Shown in pieces: positions 6,745 through 15,955 of a stretch of DNA of 24,107 nucleotides. Origin of the DNA: Akkermansiaceae bacterium UBA6138 (GTDB lineage: Bacteria > Verrucomicrobiota > Verrucomicrobiia > Verrucomicrobiales > DEV007); the NCBI GenBank assembly GCA_002422425.1, contig DIVG01000042.1:1-24107 (forward strand). Direction: 5' to 3'. Both the position numbers and the translations under genes were made by a program. Numbering within the stretch: position 1 is the stretch's first letter; every line of letters begins with the position of its first letter. The notes beneath the pieces are model-generated. The model made no database searches and was not told the DNA's origin. It saw only the letters and a program-made list of their open reading frames with translations.

Positions 6745-9306
6745 ATGAGAGTGAATTGTTCAAAAAGCTATTTTTGGGTCGCGCTCGGTCTCGTCATCCC
6801 GGCGTTTGGCGCGTCCCGAAATTACGCAGCGGATTACCTCAGCGAGATCAAGCCTGTCTTGCAGGCCCGCTGTTACGCCTGTCACGGAGTCCTCAAGGCA
6901 AACGCCGGTCTGCGTCTCGACACGGCGGAGTTGCTTCGCACCACCGGCGACGACGGTCCTGTCATCGTGCCGGGCCAGCCGGATGAGAGCCGTCTCCTCG
7001 CCCGGCTTACGACCGACGACGTGCACGAACGCATGCCGCTTGAGGCCGCTCCGCTGAAGGCGGCCGAGATTGCCGCGATCCGGTCGTGGATCGAGGCGGG
7101 GGCTCCGGTGCCCGGGGGGGAAAGGGCCGAGGCAGATCCGCGTGACCATTGGTCCTTCCGCCGCATCGAGCGTCCCGTCGTGCCGGTTGGGGCGGAGTCG
7201 GGAAATCCGACCGATGCCTTTCTCGCCATAAAACACCGCGAGCATCATCTGAAAACCCGGCCCGAGGCGGAGTACGGGCTGCTGCTGCGACGTCTCTACA
7301 TCGATCTCATCGGTCTGCCGCCCACGGCCGAGCAACTTAGAGATGCACGGCCCTATGAAATAATTGTCGATGAGCTTCTCGCAAGCCCTCAGCACGGTGA
7401 GCGCTGGGCCCGGCACTGGATGGATGTGTGGCGCTACAGTGACTGGTACGGCCTGGGGGATCAGTTGCGCCACAGTCAGAAACATCTCTGGCACTGGCGC
7501 GACTGGATCGTCGAATCGCTCAACGAGGATAAAGGCTATGATCGCATGATCGTGGAAATGCTCGCCGCCGACGAACTCGCGCCGGGCGATGCCGACGTGG
7601 TGCGCGCGACCGGCTTTCTCGCGCGGAATTATTACCTCTTCAACCGCACGACCTGGCTCGACGACACGATCGAGAGCACCGGCAAGGCATTTCTCGGGCT
7701 CACTTTTAACTGCGCGAAATGCCACGACCACAAATACGATCCCGTCACGGCGGTCGATTATTACAACTTCCGCGCCCTCTTCGAACCGCATCAGGTGAGG
7801 CTCGACCCCGTGCCCGGCGTGATCGATTTTGAAAAAGGCGGCATCCCGAGAGCCTTCGACGATCAGCCTGATGCCGCGACTTTCCTCCACCTGCGCGGCG
7901 ATCCGGATCAGACTGACAAGAACACCAAAATCACGCCCGCCGTGCCCGCGATCTTCGCTTCTTTTGCCCCGCCCATCGAACCCGTCGCCCTGCCGCGTGA
8001 AGAGTGGGCCCCGGCGACGCGGGAGCATGTGCGGCGGGATCGACTTGCCGCCGCGCAGGAAAAAATCGCGACCGCAGCGAAGGCTCTCGCCCGCGCCGAG
8101 ACGGATATGTCTGCCGCTCTCGCAAAAGCATCCCTCGCCGCGGCGGAGTCCGAACTCGGGCATCTCGAGGCGGTCCTCGCCGCCGACACTGCCGCTCTGG
8201 GTGCTCCCGACGAGGCTCTCGCCAAAGTCGCCTCCCTCCGCGAAGGGGAAATGATGGCGGCACGCGCGCAGCTCGAGCTCCTCACTCTTGGCCCTGACGG
8301 AGACGCCAAAAAGGTGAAGGCGGCAAACGATGCCCTCGCTGCCGCAGAGAAAAAACTCGCAGCAAAGGACGCCGTCTACACCCCGCTGCGGGCCGCGAAA
8401 AAAGCGCTCGAGACTCCCGAGCACAAGGACGACACTTACGGCTCGACCTTTTCCCCTGTGAGCACGGGGCGGCGTCTCATGCTGGCGAAGTGGATCACCT
8501 CACGCGAGAACCCGCTCGCGGCGCGGGTTGCAGTGAATCATGTCTGGATGCGTCACTTTGGCGACCCGCTTGTGGAGACGGTCTTTGATTTCGGGCGTCA
8601 GGCCCCGCGTCCCGGGCACTACGAGCTGCTCGACTGGCTCTCGGCCGAGTTCATCGAATCGGGCTGGAGTTTCAAACATCTCCATCGGCTCCTCGTGACC
8701 TCGGACGCCTACCGGCGCGATTCTTCAAATGCGGGTGCCGATCCGGCAACTCTCGCAGCTGATCCGACGAATCGTTTTTACTGGCGTGCCCACCCCCGGC
8801 GGATGGAGTCGCAGGTTGTGAGGGACAGTCTCCTGCACCTCGCGGGTGAGCTCGATCCCGCGATGGGTGGTCCGGCGGTGCCGCCGAATGGCGATTCGAG
8901 ACGCCGCAGTCTCTATCTCACGCACTCGCGGGACGATGAGGACAAACTCCTCAGCATGTTCGACAATGCCGATATCCTCCAGTGTTACCGTCGCACCGAG
9001 AGCATCGTCCCGCAGCAGGCCCTCGCTCTTGCGAACAGCGGGCTTGCGATTGAGATGGCAGGGAAAATCGCCGATCGCCTCTCCGCTGATCTTCCGGAAG
9101 GGAATGACGAGGAGTTTATCAATGCGACTTTTGCGTTGGTGTTAGGGCGCTCGGCCGGACCGGAGGAGCGTAAAGTCTGTCTCGAGTTCCGGGCAGAGTT
9201 GATCAAACTTGAAACAGTGAAAAAAGCTCTCGATCCCAGGGGCGTCGTTCGCGCCCGCCTCGTTCACGCCCTGCTCAATCAGAACGATTTTGTGACGGTG
9301 CGTTGA
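6745..9306 (+). CDS. PSCyt1-PSCyt2-PSD1 (DUF1549/DUF1553) secreted cytochrome-type protein
   Basis: An 853-residue member of the large PVC-specific family with an N-terminal cytochrome-like domain (PSCyt1), DUF1549 (PSCyt2) and DUF1553 (PSD1). Seen: a signal peptide (hydrophobic residues 10-24), a CYACHG heme motif (C43, C46, H47), the RLDT and MPLEAAPL segments typical of PSCyt1, then PSCyt2 with GLPPT, GERWARHWMDVWRYSD and a second heme motif CAKCHDHKYDP (C323, C326, H327). PSD1 begins near residue 575 (ENPLAARVAVNHVW) and ends with LLNQNDFVTVR. Between PSCyt2 and PSD1, residues about 427-553 form an Ala/Glu/Lys-rich coiled coil. The protein should be periplasmic. Function is not established; links to polysaccharide degradation are inferred from genome context in this phylum. 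The DUF1501 gene follows after 3 nt, forming a two-gene operon. Confidence 0.9.
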   Translation: MRVNCSKSYFWVALGLVIPAFGASRNYAADYLSEIKPVLQARCYACHGVLKANAGLRLDTAELLRTTGDDGPVIVPGQPDESRLLARLTTDDVHERMPLEAAPLKAAEIAAIRSWIEAGAPVPGGERAEADPRDHWSFRRIERPVVPVGAESGNPTDAFLAIKHREHHLKTRPEAEYGLLLRRLYIDLIGLPPTAEQLRDARPYEIIVDELLASPQHGERWARHWMDVWRYSDWYGLGDQLRHSQKHLWHWRDWIVESLNEDKGYDRMIVEMLAADELAPGDADVVRATGFLARNYYLFNRTTWLDDTIESTGKAFLGLTFNCAKCHDHKYDPVTAVDYYNFRALFEPHQVRLDPVPGVIDFEKGGIPRAFDDQPDAATFLHLRGDPDQTDKNTKITPAVPAIFASFAPPIEPVALPREEWAPATREHVRRDRLAAAQEKIATAAKALARAETDMSAALAKASLAAAESELGHLEAVLAADTAALGAPDEALAKVASLREGEMMAARAQLELLTLGPDGDAKKVKAANDALAAAEKKLAAKDAVYTPLRAAKKALETPEHKDDTYGSTFSPVSTGRRLMLAKWITSRENPLAARVAVNHVWMRHFGDPLVETVFDFGRQAPRPGHYELLDWLSAEFIESGWSFKHLHRLLVTSDAYRRDSSNAGADPATLAADPTNRFYWRAHPRRMESQVVRDSLLHLAGELDPAMGGPAVPPNGDSRRRSLYLTHSRDDEDKLLSMFDNADILQCYRRTESIVPQQALALANSGLAIEMAGKIADRLSADLPEGNDEEFINATFALVLGRSAGPEERKVCLEFRAELIKLETVKKALDPRGVVRARLVHALLNQNDFVTVR

Positions 9307-9309
9307 GGG

Positions 9310-10851
9310 TTGGTGGGATTCACTTCCGCGATCACGCAGGCGACGCGGTGGTACTTTATCTGGCACAATGAAAAGGTCTTGAAATCGCCTGACTCCAGCA
9401 TCGATCCCGAGTGGTTGCGCTCGCTGCGCCGCCGCGATTTTCTTCATCGTGCCGGTCTCGGCTTCGGCGGGGTCGCGCTGAACTCTCTCCTCGCCCGCGA
9501 TGGATTCGGAGCAGCGGCGGGCGATGTCTACCAGCCGCCGGGCGGGCGTCCGCAGTTCGCGCCGAAGGCGAAGAGCGTCATCTGGCTCTTCATGCGGGGC
9601 GGGGTCAGTCACATGGAGAGCTTTGATCCCAAACCGCTCCTGAACCAGTATGCCGGCAAGTCGATCAGCGAAACGCCCTACGCCTCGGTCCTCGATCCCG
9701 AGCGGCGCAAGCATGTTCGCGTCGTCGTCGTGAACGATGCGAACGGCCAGCAGCGCAACACGATCTATCCGCTCCAGACGGGATTTAAAAAGTACGGGAA
9801 AAGCGGCATCGAGGTGAGCGACTGGTTCCCCCAGATCGGGTCGTGCATCGACGACATCGCCGTGATCCGCTCGATGTGGACGACCGATGACAATCACGGG
9901 GCCCAGGTCCAGTTTCATTCCGGCCGCCACATGCTCGACCCGCGCGTGCCCACGATCGGGGCGTGGGTTAATTACGGGCTCGGCACGCTGAATGAAAATC
10001 TGCCGCAGTTCATCAACATGGGGCCGCGCTTTTTTGATCCGCGCGACGGCCATTACCTCGGTCCAGCCTACGACGCGGTGAAGCTGAAGGTGGATGTGAA
10101 CAACCCGCTCGATTACGCGGGTCCCGAAGGGGATTTCCCGCGGGAGGAGCAGCGTCTCGGCTTTGATTTCGTCGGACGGCTGAACCGGCTCAGTCTCTCG
10201 CGTCATCCCGGCGACGCGGCGCTGGAGGCGCGCATCAAGTCCTACGAGCTCGCCTATCGCATGCAGACGGCGGTGCCGGACATCATCGATTTTACGAAAG
10301 AGAGTGAGGCGACGCAGGCGCTCTACGGGCTCAATCAAAAGGAAACCCGCCCCTTCGGCGAGCAACTTCTCGCAGCGAGGCGTTTCGTCGAAAAAGGGGT
10401 GCGATTCATCCAGATCATGCACGGCGACGGCGCGGCGGGAGCCTGGGACCAGCATTCGAAGCTGAAGGCCGAGCACTCGCGTCTCTCCATGCAGGTTGAC
10501 CGCCCTGTCGCCGGTCTTTTGAGGGATTTGAAACAGCGCGGGCTTCTCGACGAAACACTCGTCGTTTTCGGGACCGAGTTCGGCCGTACTCCCGGGTCAC
10601 AGGGGGCGGACGGACGTGACCATCACCCCTACGGATTCAGCGTATGGATGGCCGGTGGCGGGATCAAAGGCGGCATCGCCCACGGTGCAACCGACGAACT
10701 TGGCTTCCACGCGGTGGAGAGTCCGCACTACGTGACCGACATCCACGCCACGCTCCTGCATCAGATGGGCATGAACCCCCACCACCTCGAAGTCCCCGGC
10801 CACAAACGCCTCGAACGGGATTTCGGCGAGGTCATCCGGGAGATTGTGTGA
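9310..10851 (+). CDS. DUF1501 family protein, Tat-exported (alkaline phosphatase/sulfatase-like fold)
   Basis: DUF1501 proteins have an alkaline-phosphatase/sulfatase-like fold and nearly always follow PSCyt/PSD1 genes in PVC genomes; no reaction has been proven. Seen: a twin-arginine signal RRRDFLHRAGLGFGG (from residue 40), the N-terminal WLFMRGGVSHMESFDPKP, GAWVNYGLG in the middle, and the C-terminal block EFGRTPGSQ, DHHPYGFSVWMAGGGIKGG, HGATDELGF and VTDIHATLLHQMG. The start is uncertain: the open frame begins at TTG 9310, only 3 nt after the upstream stop, but this puts 39 residues before the Arg pair. A TTG at 9379 would give a more usual Tat leader, and the nearby ATG at 9368 is out of frame. 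It is probably translationally coupled to the cytochrome gene and exported folded to the periplasm. Confidence 0.87.
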   Translation: MVGFTSAITQATRWYFIWHNEKVLKSPDSSIDPEWLRSLRRRDFLHRAGLGFGGVALNSLLARDGFGAAAGDVYQPPGGRPQFAPKAKSVIWLFMRGGVSHMESFDPKPLLNQYAGKSISETPYASVLDPERRKHVRVVVVNDANGQQRNTIYPLQTGFKKYGKSGIEVSDWFPQIGSCIDDIAVIRSMWTTDDNHGAQVQFHSGRHMLDPRVPTIGAWVNYGLGTLNENLPQFINMGPRFFDPRDGHYLGPAYDAVKLKVDVNNPLDYAGPEGDFPREEQRLGFDFVGRLNRLSLSRHPGDAALEARIKSYELAYRMQTAVPDIIDFTKESEATQALYGLNQKETRPFGEQLLAARRFVEKGVRFIQIMHGDGAAGAWDQHSKLKAEHSRLSMQVDRPVAGLLRDLKQRGLLDETLVVFGTEFGRTPGSQGADGRDHHPYGFSVWMAGGGIKGGIAHGATDELGFHAVESPHYVTDIHATLLHQMGMNPHHLEVPGHKRLERDFGEVIREIV

Positions 10852-10901
10852 TGGGTCAGGAGTCAGGAACATGCGCAGCGGGCAAACGGAGTTGAATGAA
10901 G

Positions 10902-11068
10902 TCAACAACCGGGTTTCAGGAGTTTGTGGTGATCTTCAATTCCCTCGATGAGTCTGATCGTTTCTTTGACGAGCGTTTCGACCAGATCCCAACCGCGCCG
11001 TTCGCCGATGGATTCGAATCGACCCGGTTGACTGGTGTAGAGACTCGTCGACCGAGATCATCGATCAC
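10902..11068 (-). pseudogene. Possible frameshifted 54-residue ORF between the two cassettes
   Basis: On the minus strand two reading frames join into one protein-like sequence if a single TC is removed from the TCTC at 11043-11040. A GTG at 11068 (AAGG about 8 nt upstream) reads IDDLGRRV. After the slip the frame reads YTSQPGRFESIGERRGWDL, then VETLVKETIRLIEGIEDHH, and stops at TGA 10904-10902. The span is 167 nt, that is 55 codons plus 2. The second half has the heptad spacing of an amphipathic helix. I do not recognise the family. It may be a decayed gene or a sequencing error in a short real gene. A competing plus-strand ORF (10896-11123, 75 codons) covers the same bases with similar GC3, so coding is not certain. 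Nothing else is seen in the 249-nt gap. Confidence 0.35.
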
Positions 11069-11100
11069 CTTTTATACCTTGAACTCCCCATCCTTCTCCA

Positions 11101-12558
11101 TCACGCCAAGATGTCGCGGATGACTTTGGCCTCTTCGGTGACGCCGGTGAGGCGATAGTCGAGGCCGGCGTAGCGGTAGGTGAAGGTCGCGTGGTCGAAT
11201 CCGAGCAGGGCCAGAATCGTGGCGTGGAGGTCGCGGACATGGACGGGATTTTCGACGGCGGCGAAGCCGAATTCGTCGGTCGCACCGTGGGCGATGCCGC
11301 CTTTGACTCCGCCTCCGGCTAGCCAGGTCGTGAAGCCGTAGTGGTTGTGGTCGCGGCCGCGCTGTTTGCCGGCGTTGCTGCCGGGGGTGGGCAGTTCCAC
11401 GGCGGGGGTGCGTCCGAATTCACCGCCCCAGATCAGCAGGGTCTCGTCGAAGAGGCCGCGCATCTTAAGATCTGTCATGAGAGCGGCGATGGGCTGGTCG
11501 GTGCGGGCGGCGAGGGGCTTGTGTTCGAGGATCTCGTCGTGGTTGTCCCAGGGCTGGCCGTCTCCGGTCCAGAGCTGGATGAAGCGCACTCCGCGCTCTA
11601 GGAGGCGGCGGGTGATGAGACACTGACGGGCGAAAGCGCCTTCGTTACCGGGTTTGATGCCATACATCTGATGGACCCACTCGGGCTCTTTTTTGATATC
11701 AAAGGCGTCGCTCGCCTCGACCTGCATGCGGTAGGCGAGCTCGTAACTTTGCACGCGGGCCTCGAGCTGCTCGTCGTCCTGACGGGCGGCGAGGTGGGCC
11801 TGGTTGAGTTCGGTGAGGAGGTCGAGCTGACGGCGCTGTTGCTTGCGATCGAGGGTGGGGTTCTTGATGAACTCGACGAGCTTGTCGACGCTCTCGTGAT
11901 GGGTGTTGATGTAGGTGCCCTGGTAGGCGCTCGGGAGGAAGGCGGACTGCCAGTTTTTGGTGCGGCGTATGGGCATGCCGCCGGGGCACATCGCGATGTA
12001 ACCGGGGAGGTTCTGGTTTTCGCTGCCGAGGCCGTAATTGACCCACGACCCGAGACTGGGTCGGTGAAGACGCGACTCGCCGCAGTTCATGAGACCGAGA
12101 GAGGGCTCGTGATTGGGCACGTCGGCATGCATGGAGCGGATCACGCAGATGTCGTCGGCGTGCTGTCCGACATGGCTGAAGAGCTCGCTGATCTCAAGCC
12201 CGCTCTTTCCGTATTTTTCGAATTTGAAGGGTGAGGCGAGGCCGGCTCCGGTGGGGCGTTCCGTCTTGAGAACGTTGGGGAGCGCCTTTCCGTCATGCTT
12301 CGTGAGCATGGGTTTGGGATCGAAGGTGTCGACGTGCGAGGGGCCGCCGTTCATGAAGAGGTGGACGACCCGTTTCGCCTTCGGTATAAAGCGCGGGCTG
12401 CGCACGGCGAGGGGATTGAGGGGCGCGGCGTCTCCGGAACCCGTGCCGAGGAGCTGGCTGAGGGCGAGGGAGCCGAAGCCCATGCCGACGCGGTTGAGGA
12501 GCTGACGGCGGGTGAGGAAGTGGTGCTCGAGTTGAGGGCGGTGATCGTGGAGGGACAT
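11101..12558 (-). CDS. DUF1501 family protein, Tat-exported (second copy)
   Basis: A 485-residue DUF1501 protein. The start at 12558 gives MSLHDHRPQLEHHFLTRRQLL with the twin-arginine pair at residues 17-18 and a hydrophobic GMGFGSLALSQLLG stretch; the open frame extends 40 codons upstream, but that part overlaps the cytochrome gene and is low complexity. Family blocks seen: VVHLFMNGGPSHVDTFDPKP, CVIRSMHADVPNHEPS, GSWVNYGLGSENQNLPGY, RFIQLWTGDGQPWDNHD, LIWGGEFGRTP, DHNHYGFTTWLAGGGVKGG, HGATDEFGF and VRDLHATILALLG. It begins 22 nt after the stop of the PSCyt/PSD1 gene on the same strand, repeating the order seen at 6745-10851. It is clearly diverged from the first copy, so this is not a recent duplication. 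Periplasmic location is predicted; the activity is unknown. Confidence 0.9.
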   Translation of the reverse strand: MSLHDHRPQLEHHFLTRRQLLNRVGMGFGSLALSQLLGTGSGDAAPLNPLAVRSPRFIPKAKRVVHLFMNGGPSHVDTFDPKPMLTKHDGKALPNVLKTERPTGAGLASPFKFEKYGKSGLEISELFSHVGQHADDICVIRSMHADVPNHEPSLGLMNCGESRLHRPSLGSWVNYGLGSENQNLPGYIAMCPGGMPIRRTKNWQSAFLPSAYQGTYINTHHESVDKLVEFIKNPTLDRKQQRRQLDLLTELNQAHLAARQDDEQLEARVQSYELAYRMQVEASDAFDIKKEPEWVHQMYGIKPGNEGAFARQCLITRRLLERGVRFIQLWTGDGQPWDNHDEILEHKPLAARTDQPIAALMTDLKMRGLFDETLLIWGGEFGRTPAVELPTPGSNAGKQRGRDHNHYGFTTWLAGGGVKGGIAHGATDEFGFAAVENPVHVRDLHATILALLGFDHATFTYRYAGLDYRLTGVTEEAKVIRDILA

Positions 12559-12580
12559 CGTGAAGGGAGGGGTGGGAAGG

Positions 12581-15500
12581 TTAGTCGACGAACTGGAATT
12601 CGTTGCTGATGATGAGGACGTGGGCGAGCTGGGAGAGCGGGCTCTGCGGACGCGGGAGATCGACGGGCCATTTACCATTGCTCATGAAGTCGCGGGCGGA
12701 GTCGGTCCAGACGGTGTAGGGCGCGCCGGGGCTTTCCTGGATCTCGATGCGCGGGGTCCAGTGGTAGGAGTCGCTGTTTTCGTTGCCTCCGCGACCGGCC
12801 GCGAAGGCGAGGATGTCGCCGGCCCTGACCTCGACATTTTCGATGCGGAAATCGTGCCCCTGGCCGGGATTGAGATGTCTTTCCTGGAGTAGTCCGATGC
12901 GACTGTGGAGGACCCAGGCCTGGATGCCGTCGCCTTCTTTAGTGGTGTGGGCAAATGGAGCGACAATGCGGATGGTGGCGTCGGCAGGGGCGACCCAGCG
13001 GACGACGTTGGCGGTATGGCCGCGCCCAGTGTGGCCGGCGAGTTTCTGATTGTCGCTCACGCGCTGGATGACGAGGTAGCCGCGCTCTTTGTCGGGATAG
13101 GATTCGCCGACGCGCCAGCGGGTGCCATCCTCTTTGGTGTGGCGGAAGTGTTTGAAGTGGGTGAACTCGCCGACGACGGGTGCAGCCCCGGGAGCGGCGG
13201 GAGTCACATCGGCGTAGCCGTATTGCCAGGTGTAGGGGGTTCCGTTCTGGAGGCCGGCGGCCTCACCGAGGAAGCGGGAGGCGATTTCGGTTTCCTGCGT
13301 TGAAGGGTCGCGCAGGAGGACGCGGCGGTAGACCTGCTTGAGGGCTTCGAGATCGATCTTACCACCCTGCGCCGGGACCTTCTGCGCGATGCGGTCAGCC
13401 TGGTCGCGGGCGAAGGGGCTGTTCATCAGGAAGAGGGCCTGCTGCGGCACGGTCGTATCGGAGCGAACGGGACTGTGGGTATCGGGATTGGCAAAGTCGA
13501 AGACGGCCGGCACGGACTCCTGCTGGAAGCGGTCGACGAAGAGGAAAGCGCTGCGGCGGCTCGCGGCGGTCTTGTCATTGTGGGGCGTGGGGCGGCCGCC
13601 CATGTTGGCGGGGTCGAGCGCCTCGCTGGTCTGTAGCATGGTGTCCCGCATCGTCTCGTAGTCGAGGCGGCGCCGGTTCTGGCGCGTGAGCAGTTCGTTC
13701 TCGGGATCTTTAAGGTCTTTGTCAGGCGTGCTGACGGAACTCTGCAGCCAGGTGCGGGAGTTGAGGATGTGCCGGTGCAGTTTTTTCAAGGACCAGCCCT
13801 CGTCCATGAAGGTGGCGGCGAGGTGATCGAGGAGGGCGAGCTGCACGGGCGCCGCCGTCTCAACGCCGAAGTCGCTCGTCTGGTTGACGAGCGGTTTTCC
13901 GAAGTGGTGGGCCCAGACGCGGTTGACGATGACGCGGGCGGTGAGGGGATTGTCGCGGCTCGTGAGGGCCTGGGCGAGCTCAAGTCGACCACTGCCCCGG
14001 GTGAATTTCTGACCGCCAAACATGGTGAGGTATCCCCGGGGAGCCGGATCTCCGCGACGACCGACATTGCCGCGGATCATGATTCGCTCGTCGCGCGGGT
14101 TCTCGCGATCGGTCATGACCATGGCGCGCCGGGGGGCACCGGGGGATTCGAGATCGAGCTTGTTGATTTTGTTCTCAAGCTTGACCATCTCGAGCCGGTC
14201 TTTCTGCGTGAAGAAACGGTGGACGTCACTAACATTGACACTCATCGGCGATTTACTGTCCATGAGGAAAGCCCGGATCGCCTGCCAGTCCTCATTGTCG
14301 TGCTCGTTACCGGTCATGCAGGTGACGAAGATGTCGGAGTAAATCTGCGCGACGTCGTCGAAGGACTTTGGTGTGTGGCGTTTCGCGAGTTCATTCCGGA
14401 TCACCGGATTGACCGGGCTGTCGGCTTTGGCGAGTTCGGCGCTGATGGCCGCCGCTTTCGCCGTGAACTGATCGGCGGGGAGCTCGGCGAATTTCTTCCA
14501 GGCGAGGAGGACGGGATGGGGTTTCCCGTCGGCAGTCTGTGCCTTGAAGAGTTCGACGAAGCTGTGCGCAATGCGGTCGCGGAGCTCGGCCTTGCCGGCC
14601 TCGCCGCGGAATTGTTCGTCCGGCATGCCTCCCGCCCGTTGGACAAAGGAAAGATAGTCGCGGAGGCGCTCCGCGTTGCGCAATTCCCCGTGGACCTGCT
14701 CGTGCATCCGCACCTTTTCCTTTTCGACGTCGGCGACGCCGGCATTGTAAGCTTCCACTGCCGCTTTGTCGTCCGGGTAGCCGATGATGGGGAGCCGGGC
14801 GGGGATTTCGCTTGAGCTGAAGACACTGAAGAGCGCGTAGTAGTCCTTCGTCGGGATGGGATCGTACTTGTGATCGTGGCAGCGGGCGCAGGAGACGGTC
14901 AGCCCGAGCACGCCGCGCGTCACGACATCGATGCGGTCATCGGTCTGGAGGAGATTGTCGCCCTGAAATGAATCGTTGACGGTGAGAAAGCCGAGCGCGG
15001 CGAGGGAGGGATCCCCTTTGCCGGGTTCGACGAGGTGGTCGGCGGCGAGCTGTTTGGTGACGAACTGATCGTAGGGGAGATCCTCGTTGAGAGCGCCGAT
15101 GACCCAGTCGCGATAGGTGTAGGCGTGGGGATAACGAATGTCGACGCCGCCGGCGCGGTAGCCTTCCGTGTCGGCGTAGCGGGCCACATCGAGCCAGTGC
15201 CGCGCCCAGCGGACACCGTATTGCGGGGAGTTGAGAAGTTCGTCGACGAGTCTGGCGGTTGCGTCGGGCGAGGGATCGTCGATGAACTGACGGAGTTCCG
15301 CGTAGGAGGGCTGGAGCCCTGTCAGGGTCAGGTAAAGGCGGCGTCCGATCGCAGCCCGATCGGCGGAGGGGGCGAAGGAGAGACCGGCTTCGACCTGTTT
15401 CGCGGCGACGAAGTCATCGAGCGGGTTGTTCGAGACAGACACGGCGGGTCTCTCCGGATGTTTGATTTCTTTAAAGGACCAGTGGGATTCCCAGGCCGGT

Positions 15501-15937
15501 TTTTCGGCATGATCGGCGGGATCTTTTTCGGCGGGCCAGGGCATGCCCATCGTGATCCACTTCTCGATAGTGGCGATGTCACCATCACTCAGTTTGGCTC
15601 CCTTTTTCGGCATGGCCTGGGCACCGTCCTGATGCTTGATCGCCTTGAGAAGTTTGCTCTCCGCGGCGTTGCCCGGGATCGCGACGACGCTGTAATCGGA
15701 GCCGCGCAGGATGCCGGCGTAGGTGTCGAGGCGCAGGCCGTTTTCGTGGCGGTGGCCTCCGTGGCAATCATAGCAGTTATTCGCGAGAACGGGCCTGACG
15801 TGTTTTTCAAAAAACTCGATCTGATCGGCGGGAAAAACCTTTGGCGTCTCAGCGGCCTGAGCCAGGGCGCAAAATTGTAGCGCTACGACCGGAATGGCGC
15901 TGAAGAGGAGGAAAGAGGCTGGGAGACGAAAAATCAT
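12581..15937 (-). CDS. PSCyt1-PSCyt2-PSD1 (DUF1549/DUF1553) protein with nested beta-domain
   Basis: An 1118-residue secreted member of the PSCyt/PSD1 family, larger than its two neighbours in the window. Seen: a signal peptide (MIFRLPASFLLFSAIPVVAL, cleavage near AQAAE), the PSCyt1 heme motif CYDCHG (C55, C58, H59), PSCyt2 with GLQPSYAELRQF, GVRWARHWLDVARYADTEG and CARCHDHKYDP (C350, C353, H354), a helical charged region about 395-640, and PSD1 from about 645 (DNPLTARVIVNRVWAHHFG). About 170 residues (roughly 897-1066) form a beta-rich domain inserted before the final PSD1 helix LAHVLIISNEFQFVD, so the domain is nested rather than appended. Its function is unknown; a carbohydrate-binding role would be a guess. 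It is the first gene of a two-gene operon with DUF1501, and a CRP-like palindrome lies about 19 nt upstream of the start. Confidence 0.9.
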   Translation of the reverse strand: MIFRLPASFLLFSAIPVVALQFCALAQAAETPKVFPADQIEFFEKHVRPVLANNCYDCHGGHRHENGLRLDTYAGILRGSDYSVVAIPGNAAESKLLKAIKHQDGAQAMPKKGAKLSDGDIATIEKWITMGMPWPAEKDPADHAEKPAWESHWSFKEIKHPERPAVSVSNNPLDDFVAAKQVEAGLSFAPSADRAAIGRRLYLTLTGLQPSYAELRQFIDDPSPDATARLVDELLNSPQYGVRWARHWLDVARYADTEGYRAGGVDIRYPHAYTYRDWVIGALNEDLPYDQFVTKQLAADHLVEPGKGDPSLAALGFLTVNDSFQGDNLLQTDDRIDVVTRGVLGLTVSCARCHDHKYDPIPTKDYYALFSVFSSSEIPARLPIIGYPDDKAAVEAYNAGVADVEKEKVRMHEQVHGELRNAERLRDYLSFVQRAGGMPDEQFRGEAGKAELRDRIAHSFVELFKAQTADGKPHPVLLAWKKFAELPADQFTAKAAAISAELAKADSPVNPVIRNELAKRHTPKSFDDVAQIYSDIFVTCMTGNEHDNEDWQAIRAFLMDSKSPMSVNVSDVHRFFTQKDRLEMVKLENKINKLDLESPGAPRRAMVMTDRENPRDERIMIRGNVGRRGDPAPRGYLTMFGGQKFTRGSGRLELAQALTSRDNPLTARVIVNRVWAHHFGKPLVNQTSDFGVETAAPVQLALLDHLAATFMDEGWSLKKLHRHILNSRTWLQSSVSTPDKDLKDPENELLTRQNRRRLDYETMRDTMLQTSEALDPANMGGRPTPHNDKTAASRRSAFLFVDRFQQESVPAVFDFANPDTHSPVRSDTTVPQQALFLMNSPFARDQADRIAQKVPAQGGKIDLEALKQVYRRVLLRDPSTQETEIASRFLGEAAGLQNGTPYTWQYGYADVTPAAPGAAPVVGEFTHFKHFRHTKEDGTRWRVGESYPDKERGYLVIQRVSDNQKLAGHTGRGHTANVVRWVAPADATIRIVAPFAHTTKEGDGIQAWVLHSRIGLLQERHLNPGQGHDFRIENVEVRAGDILAFAAGRGGNENSDSYHWTPRIEIQESPGAPYTVWTDSARDFMSNGKWPVDLPRPQSPLSQLAHVLIISNEFQFVD

Positions 15938-15955
15938 AGTCGGGCTGCGTCACTG

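Noticed and set aside
6760..8424. 554-codon minus-strand open frame opposite the first PSCyt/PSD1 gene
   Set aside because: Antisense to a gene with clear heme motifs and signal peptide; no domain is recognisable in the antisense product.
9142..10476. 444-codon minus-strand open frame opposite DUF1501
   Set aside because: Entirely antisense to a DUF1501 gene with all family blocks; no independent motif.
10896..11123. 75-codon plus-strand ORF with GGAG 4 nt before its ATG
   Set aside because: Not fully excluded, but it runs into the 3' end of DUF1501, has no family resemblance, and the minus strand has a more protein-like (though frameshifted) reading of the same bases.
6745..15937. Recent segmental duplication as origin of the paired cassettes
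   Set aside because: The paired proteins share only family motifs, differ in length and inserted modules, and show no extended nucleotide identity.
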